Position numbers and translations under genes: made by a program. Below the pieces are notes generated by a model. The model worked only from the letters and a program-made list of their open reading frames with translations, made no database searches and was not told the DNA's origin. Positions 1 to 7,558 of a stretch of DNA of 64,000 nt are shown here, piece after piece. Position 1 is the stretch's first letter. Each line of letters starts with the position of its first letter. Location of the stretch: assembly GCF_030540835.1 (NCBI RefSeq), contig NZ_JAUOEK010000101.1:59235-123234 (forward strand), given 5' to 3'. Source of the stretch: Flavivirga aquimarina (lineage in GTDB: Bacteria; Bacteroidota; Bacteroidia; Flavobacteriales; Flavobacteriaceae).

Positions 1-249
1 ATGCCTTATACTTCTGCCAATGGATACATGTTTTCTCTCTTTAATAAAGATTGCGAAATAGGGATTCGATTTTCGAAAGAGGTACAAGAAAAGTATATTA
101 AGGCATTTAACTCATCCATATATAAATCTTACGGAGCCATCATGAAAGGCTACGTATTAATTCCAGAACATATGCTAGAAGATTTAGATAATGTAGCTCA
201 TTATTTAAATGAAAGCTACGATTATGTCATGTCACTAGAACCAAAATAA
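1..249 (+). CDS. TfoX N-terminal-like domain protein, possibly cut at the window edge
   Basis: The 82-residue product begins with the first base of the window, so the true start may lie upstream. Its pattern (GYMFSLFNKDCEIGIRFSKE, then KSYGAIMKGYVLIPEHML) resembles the small TfoX/Sxy N-terminal domain proteins common in Bacteroidota, which are not proven competence regulators. No signal peptide or membrane segment is seen. The stop lies one base before the ATG of the DinB-like gene, suggesting co-transcription. The family call is from pattern memory and the function is unknown. Confidence 0.6.
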   Translation: MPYTSANGYMFSLFNKDCEIGIRFSKEVQEKYIKAFNSSIYKSYGAIMKGYVLIPEHMLEDLDNVAHYLNESYDYVMSLEPK

Positions 250-250
250 A

Positions 251-808
251 ATGAATAGACTTATCACAATTTTCACCTTATTAGTATCAACATTTGTAAT
301 AGCACAATCTGAAAAAGAAGTGTTGCCTTATTACGAAATACCGAGTCATCCAGAAAGTTACACCGCAGGAACAGTAGCTTCTAGAATGGTAGATGGATTG
401 GGGTTTCGTTATTATTGGGCTACAAAAGGTTTGCGTAGTGAAGACTTAGCATATAAACCTGGTGAAACTAGTCGTACCAGTGCAGAGACGGTAGATCATA
501 TATTTGGACTTTCAAATTTCATTCTTAATTCAGTATCTGAACAAGGAAAAAAGAAAGATCAAGAAGATCTCTCTTTTGAGGAAAAAAGAAAGCAAACCTT
601 ATTGAATTTTAAAAAAGCGTCAGATATTTTAAGAACTATGGATGATGTGTCTCAATTTGATAATGACAGATTCCCATTTTGGAATATTATTAATGGTCCT
701 ATAGCAGATGCTTTATGGCATTGTGGACAAGTAGTCATGCTACGTCGTGCTTCTGGTAATCCATTTAATTCTAAAGTAAGTGTTTTTACAGGTAAGGTTA
801 GGGAATAA
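251..808 (+). CDS. secreted DinB-like four-helix protein
   Basis: This 185-residue protein has a clear signal peptide (hydrophobic residues about 4-18, then IAQS), so it is exported to the periplasm. The mature part has the DinB layout: an HP-x-SYTAGTVASRMVDGLGFRYYWA helix near the N-terminus, a central ETVDHIFGLSNFI helix and an ADALWHCGQVVMLRR helix near the end. DinB proteins often bind a metal through three histidines; H75-like and H161-like positions are visible. It follows the upstream small gene with a one-base gap. The substrate is unknown. The start is the ATG that gives the signal peptide. Confidence 0.7.
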   Translation: MNRLITIFTLLVSTFVIAQSEKEVLPYYEIPSHPESYTAGTVASRMVDGLGFRYYWATKGLRSEDLAYKPGETSRTSAETVDHIFGLSNFILNSVSEQGKKKDQEDLSFEEKRKQTLLNFKKASDILRTMDDVSQFDNDRFPFWNIINGPIADALWHCGQVVMLRRASGNPFNSKVSVFTGKVRE

Positions 809-813
809 GTAAA

Positions 814-840
814 GATTGTTTACAGCAGTTTGTGCAACAT
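814..840. repeat. intergenic repeat copy A (GTTTGTGCAAC motif)
   Basis: The segment reads GATTGTTTACA, GCAG, TTTGTGCAACA. It matches copy B at 1846-1872 over almost its whole length with one small indel. An inverted, weaker copy C lies at 2576-2595. The copies sit between independent gene units of the accessory stretch. Confidence 0.55.
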
Positions 841-984
841 TTTAAGCACTTCTATTTTTAACAAGCTAATAAACTTTTACATTCTTGCTCCATCAAGTTT
901 CGTTTTTTATGGGCATGAACACATATATTTTATTAGTTACCTTTTCACAATTATTACGTCTCCATCTCTTAGAGCTTTAAATAA

Positions 985-1563
985 TCATTTGTTATCTATA
1001 CATTTTTGAATTTCTTTTCCTATTGCTTCTGACTCAAAATGGTCAGAATCATAATGTGGCATAAATGAATAATTAAAGACTCCTAATCCCTCATATATAG
1101 GTTCATTTATTCCTTTGTATGGAAAATTATTTGAGTCATCAACAATTTCGATTGATTTTAAAGACTCTGATAAAACACAAATTCCAGCACTATAACCTCC
1201 ATAAAGGAAGTCTTCTCTATTTATTAGTTTTTCGAAAATTTCATCAAATCCACTTAATTTCATAGCCATTCTCAATACAAATGTATTTCCACCACTTACC
1301 CAAATTCCTCCTAATGAAGTTAGTTTTATGTTTAGTTCGTCAGTCTTATCGAAGTATTCTTTTAAATCTAATGGTTCAGCTTTGAACCCAATTTTATTTA
1401 ATAATTCAATTTCTTCTTGTTGGTCTTTGTTAGCTCTTTCGGAGTCTGAACCAACCCAATCTCTTGAATTATTAATATGACCAATTTTATTGTTTTTAGG
1501 AATTAATTCCTTTAACTCTTCAATTTTATTACCAAATTTATATGATGACAAGTAGTATTTCAT
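985..1563 (-). CDS. peptidase S51 family protein (dipeptidase E-like)
   Basis: The 192-residue product carries the S51 signature: a GGIWVSGGNTFVL stretch (residues 85-97), typical of the glutamine-amidotransferase-like fold, and GGYSAGICVLS with the nucleophile Ser125. Relatives are cytosolic peptidases that cleave Asp-Xaa dipeptides or, in cyanophycinase, beta-Asp-Arg. A C-terminal PHYDSDHFE segment supplies the usual His. The length is slightly below the 220-230 residues of PepE. There is no signal peptide. It stands alone between two repeat copies in a patch of fragments, consistent with a mobile gene unit. The exact substrate is unknown. Confidence 0.75.
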   Translation of the reverse strand: MKYYLSSYKFGNKIEELKELIPKNNKIGHINNSRDWVGSDSERANKDQQEEIELLNKIGFKAEPLDLKEYFDKTDELNIKLTSLGGIWVSGGNTFVLRMAMKLSGFDEIFEKLINREDFLYGGYSAGICVLSESLKSIEIVDDSNNFPYKGINEPIYEGLGVFNYSFMPHYDSDHFESEAIGKEIQKCIDNK

Positions 1564-1656
1564 ATTTTATTTTTTTCATTATTCTGACTAACGTCCTCCA
1601 GAGGAATTAATTTGCCAAGGGAAAATAGATGTTTTTTTTAATATCAAGACCATTGT

Positions 1657-1851
1657 TTAGTCCATTAATTTTAGGAATTCACTAGGAACGTATAATAATT
1701 CTTGGTAGCACCAACTATTTGGACAATCATCATTTAGTTCCGAGTGTTTAGCAATTCTTATCCTTATTGCATCATTACCTTGGTCAGTTCCTGTATAAAC
1801 TTCTCCAATCTCAAAAGCCCGTTCAATTATTCCAATAAGTAAGAAGATTAT
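1657..1851 (-). pseudogene. C-terminal fragment of an unrecognised protein
   Basis: On the minus strand an open frame of 64 codons ends in TAA at 1657-1659. It reads, in part, ERAFEIGEVYTGTDQGND and then PNSWCYQELLYVPSEFLK, which looks like genuine protein rather than random AT-rich sequence. There is no ATG near its 5' end, and an in-frame TAA at 1852-1854 falls inside repeat copy B. The likely explanation is a truncated gene whose N-terminal part was lost at the repeat. I do not recognise the family. The rest of the 333-base gap from 1564 to 1896 holds no other supported feature. Confidence 0.35.
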
Positions 1852-1872
1852 TTACAAACGGTTTGTGCAACG
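1846..1872. repeat. intergenic repeat copy B (ACAAACGGTTTGT palindrome)
   Basis: GATTATTTACAAACGG followed by TTTGTGCAACG. The core ACAAACGGTTTGT is nearly a perfect palindrome. The segment aligns with copy A at 814-840 in the same orientation. It lies 25 bp beyond the ParE stop codon and overlaps the broken edge of the upstream fragment. Confidence 0.55.
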
Positions 1873-1896
1873 ATTATCAATATTGGGTATGATTTT

Positions 1897-2196
1897 TTAT
1901 TCGGTTATTCTGTTTTTTAGATCCATTCTTCCATGTAAAATCCTTGTTATTTCTACTGGCTTGCTTTCTAAAATTCGATAAAAAATTATGTGGCGATTTG
2001 TTTTAAATCCGAATAATTTTGTGGTAATTCCATCATGATTTTTGCCCAAATCGGGGTTATTTGCAATTTCTTGACAATTATCAAGTAGCATATTGTAGTA
2101 ACTATCCGCTTGCTTTTCAGACCATTGTTCAAAAGTATAGTCCCAAATTCTATTTAAGTCTTCAACTGCTTTGTTAGTCAGTCTATATTCAGCCAT
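1897..2196 (-). CDS. parE: RelE/ParE-family toxin of a type II toxin-antitoxin pair
   Basis: The 99-residue product has the ParE layout: an N-terminal YRLTNKAVEDLNRIWDYTFE helix pair, a central NNPDLGKNHDGI turn, and a C-terminal beta sheet with FKTNRHIIFYRI and ITRILHGRMDL. ParE toxins usually poison DNA gyrase; some relatives are ribosome-dependent RNases, so the target here is inferred only. The start overlaps the antitoxin gene by 8 bp (2189-2196), the usual translational coupling for such pairs. The pair lies in an accessory stretch bounded by repeat copies B and C. Confidence 0.9.
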   Translation of the reverse strand: MAEYRLTNKAVEDLNRIWDYTFEQWSEKQADSYYNMLLDNCQEIANNPDLGKNHDGITTKLFGFKTNRHIIFYRILESKPVEITRILHGRMDLKNRITE

Positions 2197-2440
2197 TCTT
2201 TTTTCGTCTCGCTTTTAATTCTTCAAGATTTTTTTTCGGGTCGAAATCGTGGGCGATTCCACTATCGATTCCTTCTTGAATAGCATTTCTTAAAGCAATG
2301 ACCTTACTTTCCTCATTTTCTAAAAGTCGTAATCCAGCTCTGATTACTTCGCTGACATTCTTATACCGACCAGCAGAAATTTGGGTATGTACAAATTGGT
2401 CAAAATAGTTTCCAAGTGATATGGATGTGTTTTTACTCAT
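2189..2440 (-). CDS. parD: ParD-family antitoxin
   Basis: The 83-residue protein starts with a ribbon-helix-helix DNA-binding domain (SISLGNYFDQFVHTQISAGR, then YKNVSEVIRAGLRLLE) and ends in a charged tail (EGIDSGIAHDFDPKKNLEEL) typical of the toxin-binding part of ParD/CC2985-type antitoxins. It is the promoter-proximal gene of the pair and is expected to repress its own promoter together with the toxin. Length and order (antitoxin first, 8-bp overlap) are standard for the family. Confidence 0.92.
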   Translation of the reverse strand: MSKNTSISLGNYFDQFVHTQISAGRYKNVSEVIRAGLRLLENEESKVIALRNAIQEGIDSGIAHDFDPKKNLEELKARRKKNG

Positions 2441-2575
2441 TATAGTAGTATTTTCTCAAAAATACCAATAATTGGTAAAATGTCCAAATTTTGGGTTGAG
2501 TGATCAAATTACACCAGATGGTCTTGGTTATGAGTATTAATAATTTTAAAAAAATATTACGGAAAACCAAATGTA

Positions 2576-2595
2576 TGTCACAAACTGCCTATAAA
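2576..2595. repeat. intergenic repeat copy C, inverted and diverged
   Basis: TGTCACAAACTGCCTATAAA on the plus strand. Its reverse complement aligns with the CAGTTTGTG core of copy A. It lies upstream of the toxin-antitoxin pair and so bounds it on the side opposite copy B. The match is shorter and less sure than that between A and B. Confidence 0.35.
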
Positions 2596-2699
2596 CCCTA
2601 ATATTATTGTGGGTTTCCCGAAGTTGATTGTTGTATAGATTGATTAAATTAGTTACATATTAAGTTACTATTACATTATCAAACTAAATATTTAAAACC

Positions 2700-3911
2700 A
2701 TGAAAAAACACACAAAACGGTCAGCATTTTTTATCTTAATTTTATTAGTAATATTTTCCTGCTCGAAGGATAATGAACTAAATGAACTAGAAAATTCAAA
2801 TATTAATTTACAAGAAAACTCAGTAGAACTATCTCAAGTAAAAGAGATCGCAGAAGAAATTTATTTTGCAACTAAAACTAATTCTAGCGCAAGTAAAGGT
2901 AATACTGTTAAATCTGAAAAAAGAACTATTGAGGCTATTAATGAAGTTAGGAATGAAAAAGGAAAAACCTCGTTTTATGTGATAAATTATAATGAAGGAG
3001 GATATATTCTTTTGTCGGCTGATAAAAGAACCCAACCAATACTTGGATATTCTGAGAGCGGTAAATTTGAGGTTGATGAAGATTCTTATCCTCTTGGATT
3101 AAAACTTTGGATGAAAGATGCTAAAAGTCAAATAACTGATATTCAAAATTCTAACATCGAACAATCGGAAAAAGAGAAACAAGCTTGGAAGCAAGTTCAA
3201 TATGAAATAGCAAGTTCAAGTTCAAGCATATTAGCAAAAGAAGAACCTTTTGAATGTTACGAACATACTGAAACTATTACTGTAGGGCCTCTATTAAGCT
3301 CAACCTGGTATCAAACTGGAGCTTTTAATGATGCATTGTCATACATTAATTGTACTGGAGCTAATTTTCAGGTTTTTGCAGGCTGTGTTCCTATTGCTAT
3401 GGCACAAGTAATGAAATACCATCAATACCCTACTAATTATAATTGGTCATCAATGCCTTTAACCTATGGCACAACTACAACAGCAAATTTCATTGCAGAT
3501 ATTCATGATGCTATAGGTAATGTATATAGCGGTAATCCTATATATGATTGTGATGGAACTGGAGTAAGTGCTTCTGCAAATATGGGCAATGTTTTAAAAA
3601 CCCAATTCAATTATTCTTCTGCGCTTTGGGCAAATTTTAATTATAACACCGTTAAAAGCAATCTAAATTATAATAGACCTGTTATTTTAAGTGGAGATAA
3701 TGGCTCAACAGGACATATGTGGGTTTGTGATGGATATCGTCAAACATCTTACTACTTTGCTGATTGTACTGGAGGTACGTTTTATCCCGTTTTTCATATG
3801 AATTGGGGTTGGAATGGAGCTTATGATGGCTATTATTCATATAACAATTTTAGCCCTAGTACTACAAACTATAATAATAACAAAAAAATGATTTATAACA
3901 TAATACCTTAA
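2700..3911 (+). CDS. C10 family cysteine protease lipoprotein (streptopain-like)
   Basis: The 403-residue preproprotein has a lipoprotein signal (ILLVIFSC, lipid Cys21). Residues about 40-180 match the inhibitory Spi-type propeptide (FYVINYNEGGYILLSADKR). The catalytic domain follows, with Cys229 in FAGCVPIAMAQVM, His339 in STGHMWVCDGYR, and NWGWNGAYDGYYSY near the C-terminus. C10 enzymes are secreted papain-fold proteases (SpeB, Bacteroides Bfp, interpain). Lipidation suggests anchoring in the outer membrane. A second small lipoprotein gene starts 4 bp after the stop. There is no T9SS tail, so export is by Sec and the lipoprotein route. Confidence 0.92.
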   Translation: MKKHTKRSAFFILILLVIFSCSKDNELNELENSNINLQENSVELSQVKEIAEEIYFATKTNSSASKGNTVKSEKRTIEAINEVRNEKGKTSFYVINYNEGGYILLSADKRTQPILGYSESGKFEVDEDSYPLGLKLWMKDAKSQITDIQNSNIEQSEKEKQAWKQVQYEIASSSSSILAKEEPFECYEHTETITVGPLLSSTWYQTGAFNDALSYINCTGANFQVFAGCVPIAMAQVMKYHQYPTNYNWSSMPLTYGTTTTANFIADIHDAIGNVYSGNPIYDCDGTGVSASANMGNVLKTQFNYSSALWANFNYNTVKSNLNYNRPVILSGDNGSTGHMWVCDGYRQTSYYFADCTGGTFYPVFHMNWGWNGAYDGYYSYNNFSPSTTNYNNNKKMIYNIIP

Positions 3912-3915
3912 TGTT

Positions 3916-4395
3916 ATGAAAAATTCATTAGTAATTTTAGTAGTTACATTACTTTTTGCGTGTGGCAAATCAAATGAAATGGAAGAACAATATAATTTAG
4001 ATGTTGGTTTAGAGTTTTCTGTCCTTAATTCTCAAAATGAAGACATATTAAACCCCGAAAACCCCAATCATTTGGATGTAGCAAACATTAAATTGTTATA
4101 TGTTATCAATGGAGAAAAACAAGAAGTTTATAATCCGAATTTGGATAACCCAAGAAACTTTATGATTTATAAACATGAAAACGAATATAGGATTAAAATA
4201 ACTCTAAATCATTCTGAAACGTCAGGTAAATCAATTACTTATATTCAGTGGAACGATAGTGATGTTGACACTATAGAGGTTAACATAAACCGAACTCAAA
4301 ATTCAATATTGCAAGATGAAATTTGGTTAAATGGTAAACAAGTATGGCAACGAGGAGATAATACAATAGATCCTTATTTTGTGTTAAGAAAATAA
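3916..4395 (+). CDS. small lipoprotein paired with the C10 protease
   Basis: The 159-residue product has a lipoprotein signal (LLFACGKSN, lipid Cys about 16) and a mature domain rich in beta strands, with no motif I recognise. It starts 4 bp after the protease stop, so the two are co-transcribed and probably work together. In Bacteroides, C10 protease genes can be followed by genes for small inhibitor proteins; that this is such an inhibitor is inference from context only. After the TAA the frame stays open for another 35 codons (to 4503), which might be a remnant of a longer ancestor. Confidence 0.7.
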   Translation: MKNSLVILVVTLLFACGKSNEMEEQYNLDVGLEFSVLNSQNEDILNPENPNHLDVANIKLLYVINGEKQEVYNPNLDNPRNFMIYKHENEYRIKITLNHSETSGKSITYIQWNDSDVDTIEVNINRTQNSILQDEIWLNGKQVWQRGDNTIDPYFVLRK

Positions 4396-4444
4396 TCTGA
4401 AAATGGAAAAGAAGAGGAAAAGTGGATGGAAGAAATTACCATTC

Positions 4445-4630
4445 CTAAAATTCGATATGAGAATTTAGAGTATAAAATGGGAGTACGGATTTACCATCAA
4501 TAACTTTTACATTGGTAATTGCAACGATACTGGTATCTATAAGAATGAATTTTTTGACTTGTGGCGTAAAGTTTTGGGCATTTAGAGGAAATGCCATTAG
4601 TATAGATAGTACTAAAAATAAAGGCTTCAT
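4445..4630 (-). pseudogene. amidohydrolase gene remnant, N-terminal end only
   Basis: The 61-codon frame begins with a good signal peptide (MKPLFLVLSILMAFPLNAQ). It continues FTPQVKKFILIDTSIVAITN and VKVIDGKS, which matches the first beta strands of secreted amidohydrolases of the imidazolonepropionase-like group (usual pattern hTNVrVIDGtG). After about position 4500 the similarity ends and the frame soon stops. A functional enzyme has over 400 residues and metal-binding HxH motifs that are absent here. It is a broken gene; a recombination joint probably lies near 4500. Confidence 0.6.
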
Positions 4631-4714
4631 AATTTTTGAGTTAATCTGGTTTACTAAAGATACAATAAATGATAGTTAAAACAGTAATAAAATGGCACTT
4701 GTAATAATCATTAG

Positions 4715-5902
4715 TTATAAGTAGCTTAACCACCATAAATCCTTATTATTCGCTTTATAAGCCATATATTTTTTAGAAAGTGGGTAAAGTAATAATATAA
4801 CCCCTGCCCAAATCAAATAAACAGCAAAAAGAGAATACCCATAATTTGTAGCCAAATTTCCTGTACGCCAAGCATCATTATTTAAAATCATTCTTCTCCA
4901 ATCATCTCCCGTAATGACCAAACCTAACACGGCAGCTGTATGAATAACTAAAACATGAAGGAAGTAATAAAACAAGGGAACCCGACCAAATACCAAAAAG
5001 AAGTTAGTTATTTGGTTTTTAACAGTTTCAATAGCATATAAAAAGAGTAATGCCGGACCAATGGTTATTAATAAATAGCTTAATGAGGGTGGATATTTAG
5101 TAACATTAAAGAAAGACAAAACTGTTTTAGTATTGGTGTCCTGTACGACCCACGGCACTAAGTCTCCATAAATATTGATGCCTCTTATAATAAAGAATGA
5201 AACTATAGCACCAAATCCTAAAACCAGAAGCCACTTTTTTCGAATAGTAATATCAAACTCTTTTTTATATAAGGAACCTAAACAATACCCTAATACCATG
5301 AGTCCTATCCAGGGAATTACCGGATATGCAAATGCTACCATAGTGTTGGAGTTGATGGGAATAAAGTTAGATTGATGCAGCAGATACCAAATTATTGATT
5401 TAATACTTGTTCCCTGCATCGTTATACCATCTAATAAATTATGACCTGCAACCAGTATAAGCCCAATAACAAGTAATATTTTTTTAGGAATGTATATTAA
5501 AAGAGATAGTATTACCATGCTAAAACCAATAGCCCAGATAACTTGCAAACCAATAAAACCATAGGTTAAGTCGAACCACCAAATTAAGTTGTTTAAAAAG
5601 ATTTCCAGAAAAATTAGCCAAAACCCCCTGGTGAACAAAAACTTAAAAAGCTGAGGTTTTGTTTTTTTACTGCCATATAAAAAAGCAGAAGTACCTGCCA
5701 AAAAAACAAATATAGGAGCACAATAATGTGTTATAAAGCGAGTGAAAAATAGAAAAGGAGTTGTCGTTTCTAAATTGGTTGGATTTGTAAAAAAAGAACC
5801 ATAATGGAAATAATCTCTAACATGGTCTAATGCCATAATAACCATAACGATACCTCTTAATATATCGATGGATTCTATTCGAGTAGATTTTACTTGAGTC
5901 AA
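4715..5902 (-). CDS. DUF1624 membrane protein, heparan-alpha-glucosaminide N-acetyltransferase-like
   Basis: The 395-residue integral membrane protein has about ten hydrophobic segments. Its N-terminus (RIESIDILRGIVMVIMALDH, then VRDYFH) is the signature of the DUF1624/HGSNAT group of acyl-CoA-dependent transmembrane acyltransferases. The conserved arginine of IDILRG and the following ALDH histidine are present. Relatives transfer acetyl groups to sugars across a membrane; the substrate here is unknown. It stands alone, with an inverted repeat (6038-6068) between it and lysA. Confidence 0.82.
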   Translation of the reverse strand: MTQVKSTRIESIDILRGIVMVIMALDHVRDYFHYGSFFTNPTNLETTTPFLFFTRFITHYCAPIFVFLAGTSAFLYGSKKTKPQLFKFLFTRGFWLIFLEIFLNNLIWWFDLTYGFIGLQVIWAIGFSMVILSLLIYIPKKILLVIGLILVAGHNLLDGITMQGTSIKSIIWYLLHQSNFIPINSNTMVAFAYPVIPWIGLMVLGYCLGSLYKKEFDITIRKKWLLVLGFGAIVSFFIIRGINIYGDLVPWVVQDTNTKTVLSFFNVTKYPPSLSYLLITIGPALLFLYAIETVKNQITNFFLVFGRVPLFYYFLHVLVIHTAAVLGLVITGDDWRRMILNNDAWRTGNLATNYGYSLFAVYLIWAGVILLLYPLSKKYMAYKANNKDLWWLSYL

Positions 5903-6037
5903 TTTTTTGTTTTAATAAAAGGAAAAGCCTAAATAGATAAAAGGTGTACGCAATGTAACAAATTTATTGTATAAAAACACCTGTTGGTCTATACCGGATA
6001 ATTGATATTCTTTTACAAAACACCTAAAAAGAAGGGA

Positions 6038-6068
6038 GACCTGACAGGTTTTTAAAACCTGGCAGGTC
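6038..6068. repeat. inverted repeat, GACCTG(A/G)CAGG hairpin
   Basis: Two 15-base arms separated by one base pair except at a single position (GACCTGACAGGTTTT against AAAACCTGGCAGGTC). Hairpins of this type are scattered between genes in flavobacterial genomes. It lies downstream of lysA and may act in termination or transcript stability. No coding potential. Confidence 0.7.
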
Positions 6069-6117
6069 TATTATTGAACCAGAAAATTAATTTCTGTAAT
6101 GTATTTAGATATAACGC

Positions 6118-7359
6118 CTATTTCGCTAAAGTAGTTTCCTTTTCTTTTTTAACAACAAAATCAACTTCAACTTGATTTTTGATTATATCATCAAAAGTTT
6201 CTCTTTTTCTAATTAAATGTGCTTTGTTTTTATACCATAAAACTTCAGCGGGGCGGTATCTGGAATTATAGTTACTAGCCATGGAGAAGCAATAGGCACC
6301 GGCATTTTTAAAACATAAAATATCTTCTTCATTAATTTCATTAATACGTCTGTTGTTTCCGAAGGTATCCGTTTCACAGATATAGCCTACTACGGTATAA
6401 AAACGCTCACGCCCTTTAGGGTTGGAAATATTTATAATATCGTGGTGCGATCCATAAAACATAGGTCTAACTAAATGATTAAACCCAGAATCTACTTGAG
6501 CAAAAACCGTTGAGGTTGTTTGTTTTACAGCGTTTACTTTAGTTAAAAAGTTTCCGGATTCGCTCACTAAAAATTTCCCCGGTTCGAATGCCAAGGTTAA
6601 ATCCTTTCCATAGTTTTTACAAAATTCGTTGAACCTTGCAGACAGTTTTTTTCCTAATTCTTCTATATTAGTTTCAATATCTCCTTGTTTATAAGGAACT
6701 TTAAAGCCAGAGCCAAAATCAATAAAATCTAAATTTTTGAATTGTTTTGCGGTTTCAAATAATATTTCACTGGCATATAAAAAGACTTCAATATCTAAAA
6801 TATCACTTCCTGTATGCATGTGAATACCATTAATAGTCATTTTAGTATTTTCTACTATACGTAATATGTGTGGTATCTGATGAATAGAAATCCCAAATTT
6901 AGAATCGATGTGTCCAACAGATATATTACTATTGCCACCAGCCATAACATGGGGGTTAATACGAATACATACAGGTGTTTTTGGATGTTTTGCTCCAAAT
7001 TGCTCTAATATTGAAAGGTTATCAATATTAATTTTAACTCCTAATTTAGCAGCTTCTTCAATTTCAGATAAAGAAACGCCATTAGGTGTAAAAATAATCT
7101 GTTCAGGTAAAAAACCAGCAGCCAATCCTAGTTGGACTTCTTGAATAGAAACCGTATCAATACCAGACCCTAAGGTGTTTAGGAGTTTTAATATAGATAT
7201 ATTAGATAACGCTTTAACAGCATAGTTAATCTTGAGTTTTTTTACATTTTTAAAGGCATCAGTAAGCCTTTTATATTGATTTTCAATTTTTTCAGCATCG
7301 TATACATAAACCGGACTCCCAAAATCTTGTGCAATTTTCAGCAATTGATTTTCTAACAT
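6118..7359 (-). CDS. lysA: diaminopimelate decarboxylase
   Basis: This pyridoxal-phosphate enzyme converts meso-diaminopimelate to L-lysine, the last step of lysine synthesis, in the cytoplasm. The 413-residue protein shows the PLP lysine (Lys49 in INYAVKALSN), the HMHTGSDI motif, the phosphate loop DFGSGFKVPY, an EPGKF motif and the CETDTFG motif with the active-site Cys of the second subunit. The loop reads GSGF rather than the commoner GGGL, as in other Bacteroidota members. It is divergent from sucC with its own promoter at 7377-7384. dapD, an earlier step, lies 30 kb away. Confidence 0.95.
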   Translation of the reverse strand: MLENQLLKIAQDFGSPVYVYDAEKIENQYKRLTDAFKNVKKLKINYAVKALSNISILKLLNTLGSGIDTVSIQEVQLGLAAGFLPEQIIFTPNGVSLSEIEEAAKLGVKINIDNLSILEQFGAKHPKTPVCIRINPHVMAGGNSNISVGHIDSKFGISIHQIPHILRIVENTKMTINGIHMHTGSDILDIEVFLYASEILFETAKQFKNLDFIDFGSGFKVPYKQGDIETNIEELGKKLSARFNEFCKNYGKDLTLAFEPGKFLVSESGNFLTKVNAVKQTTSTVFAQVDSGFNHLVRPMFYGSHHDIINISNPKGRERFYTVVGYICETDTFGNNRRINEINEEDILCFKNAGAYCFSMASNYNSRYRPAEVLWYKNKAHLIRKRETFDDIIKNQVEVDFVVKKEKETTLAK

Positions 7360-7376
7360 AATTTTCTAATTTTTTT

Positions 7377-7384
7377 CAAAGATA
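7377..7384 (-). promoter_or_regulatory. lysA -7 promoter element
   Basis: On the minus strand the segment reads TATCTTTG, a full match to the Bacteroidota -7 consensus TAnnTTTG, 17 bp upstream of the lysA start. No convincing -33 element was identified. Confidence 0.6.
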
Positions 7385-7525
7385 TTTTATTCGGGTAAAT
7401 AAATAATAAATAAATAAAAAATTATACAAATCAAACAATATGTTAATTATTTAACAATTTAGATTATCACAAAAATGTTGGTAAGTTTTCATTATTAAAT
7501 ATTAGGGTAAGTAATCGCTATTATT

Positions 7526-7533
7526 TACATTTG
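7526..7533 (+). promoter_or_regulatory. sucC -7 promoter element
   Basis: TACATTTG matches TAnnTTTG exactly and ends 25 bp before the sucC ATG. It and the lysA element form a divergent promoter region of about 200 bp. Confidence 0.6.
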
Positions 7534-7558
7534 CTTTTCTTAAAGGATTATTGGAATT

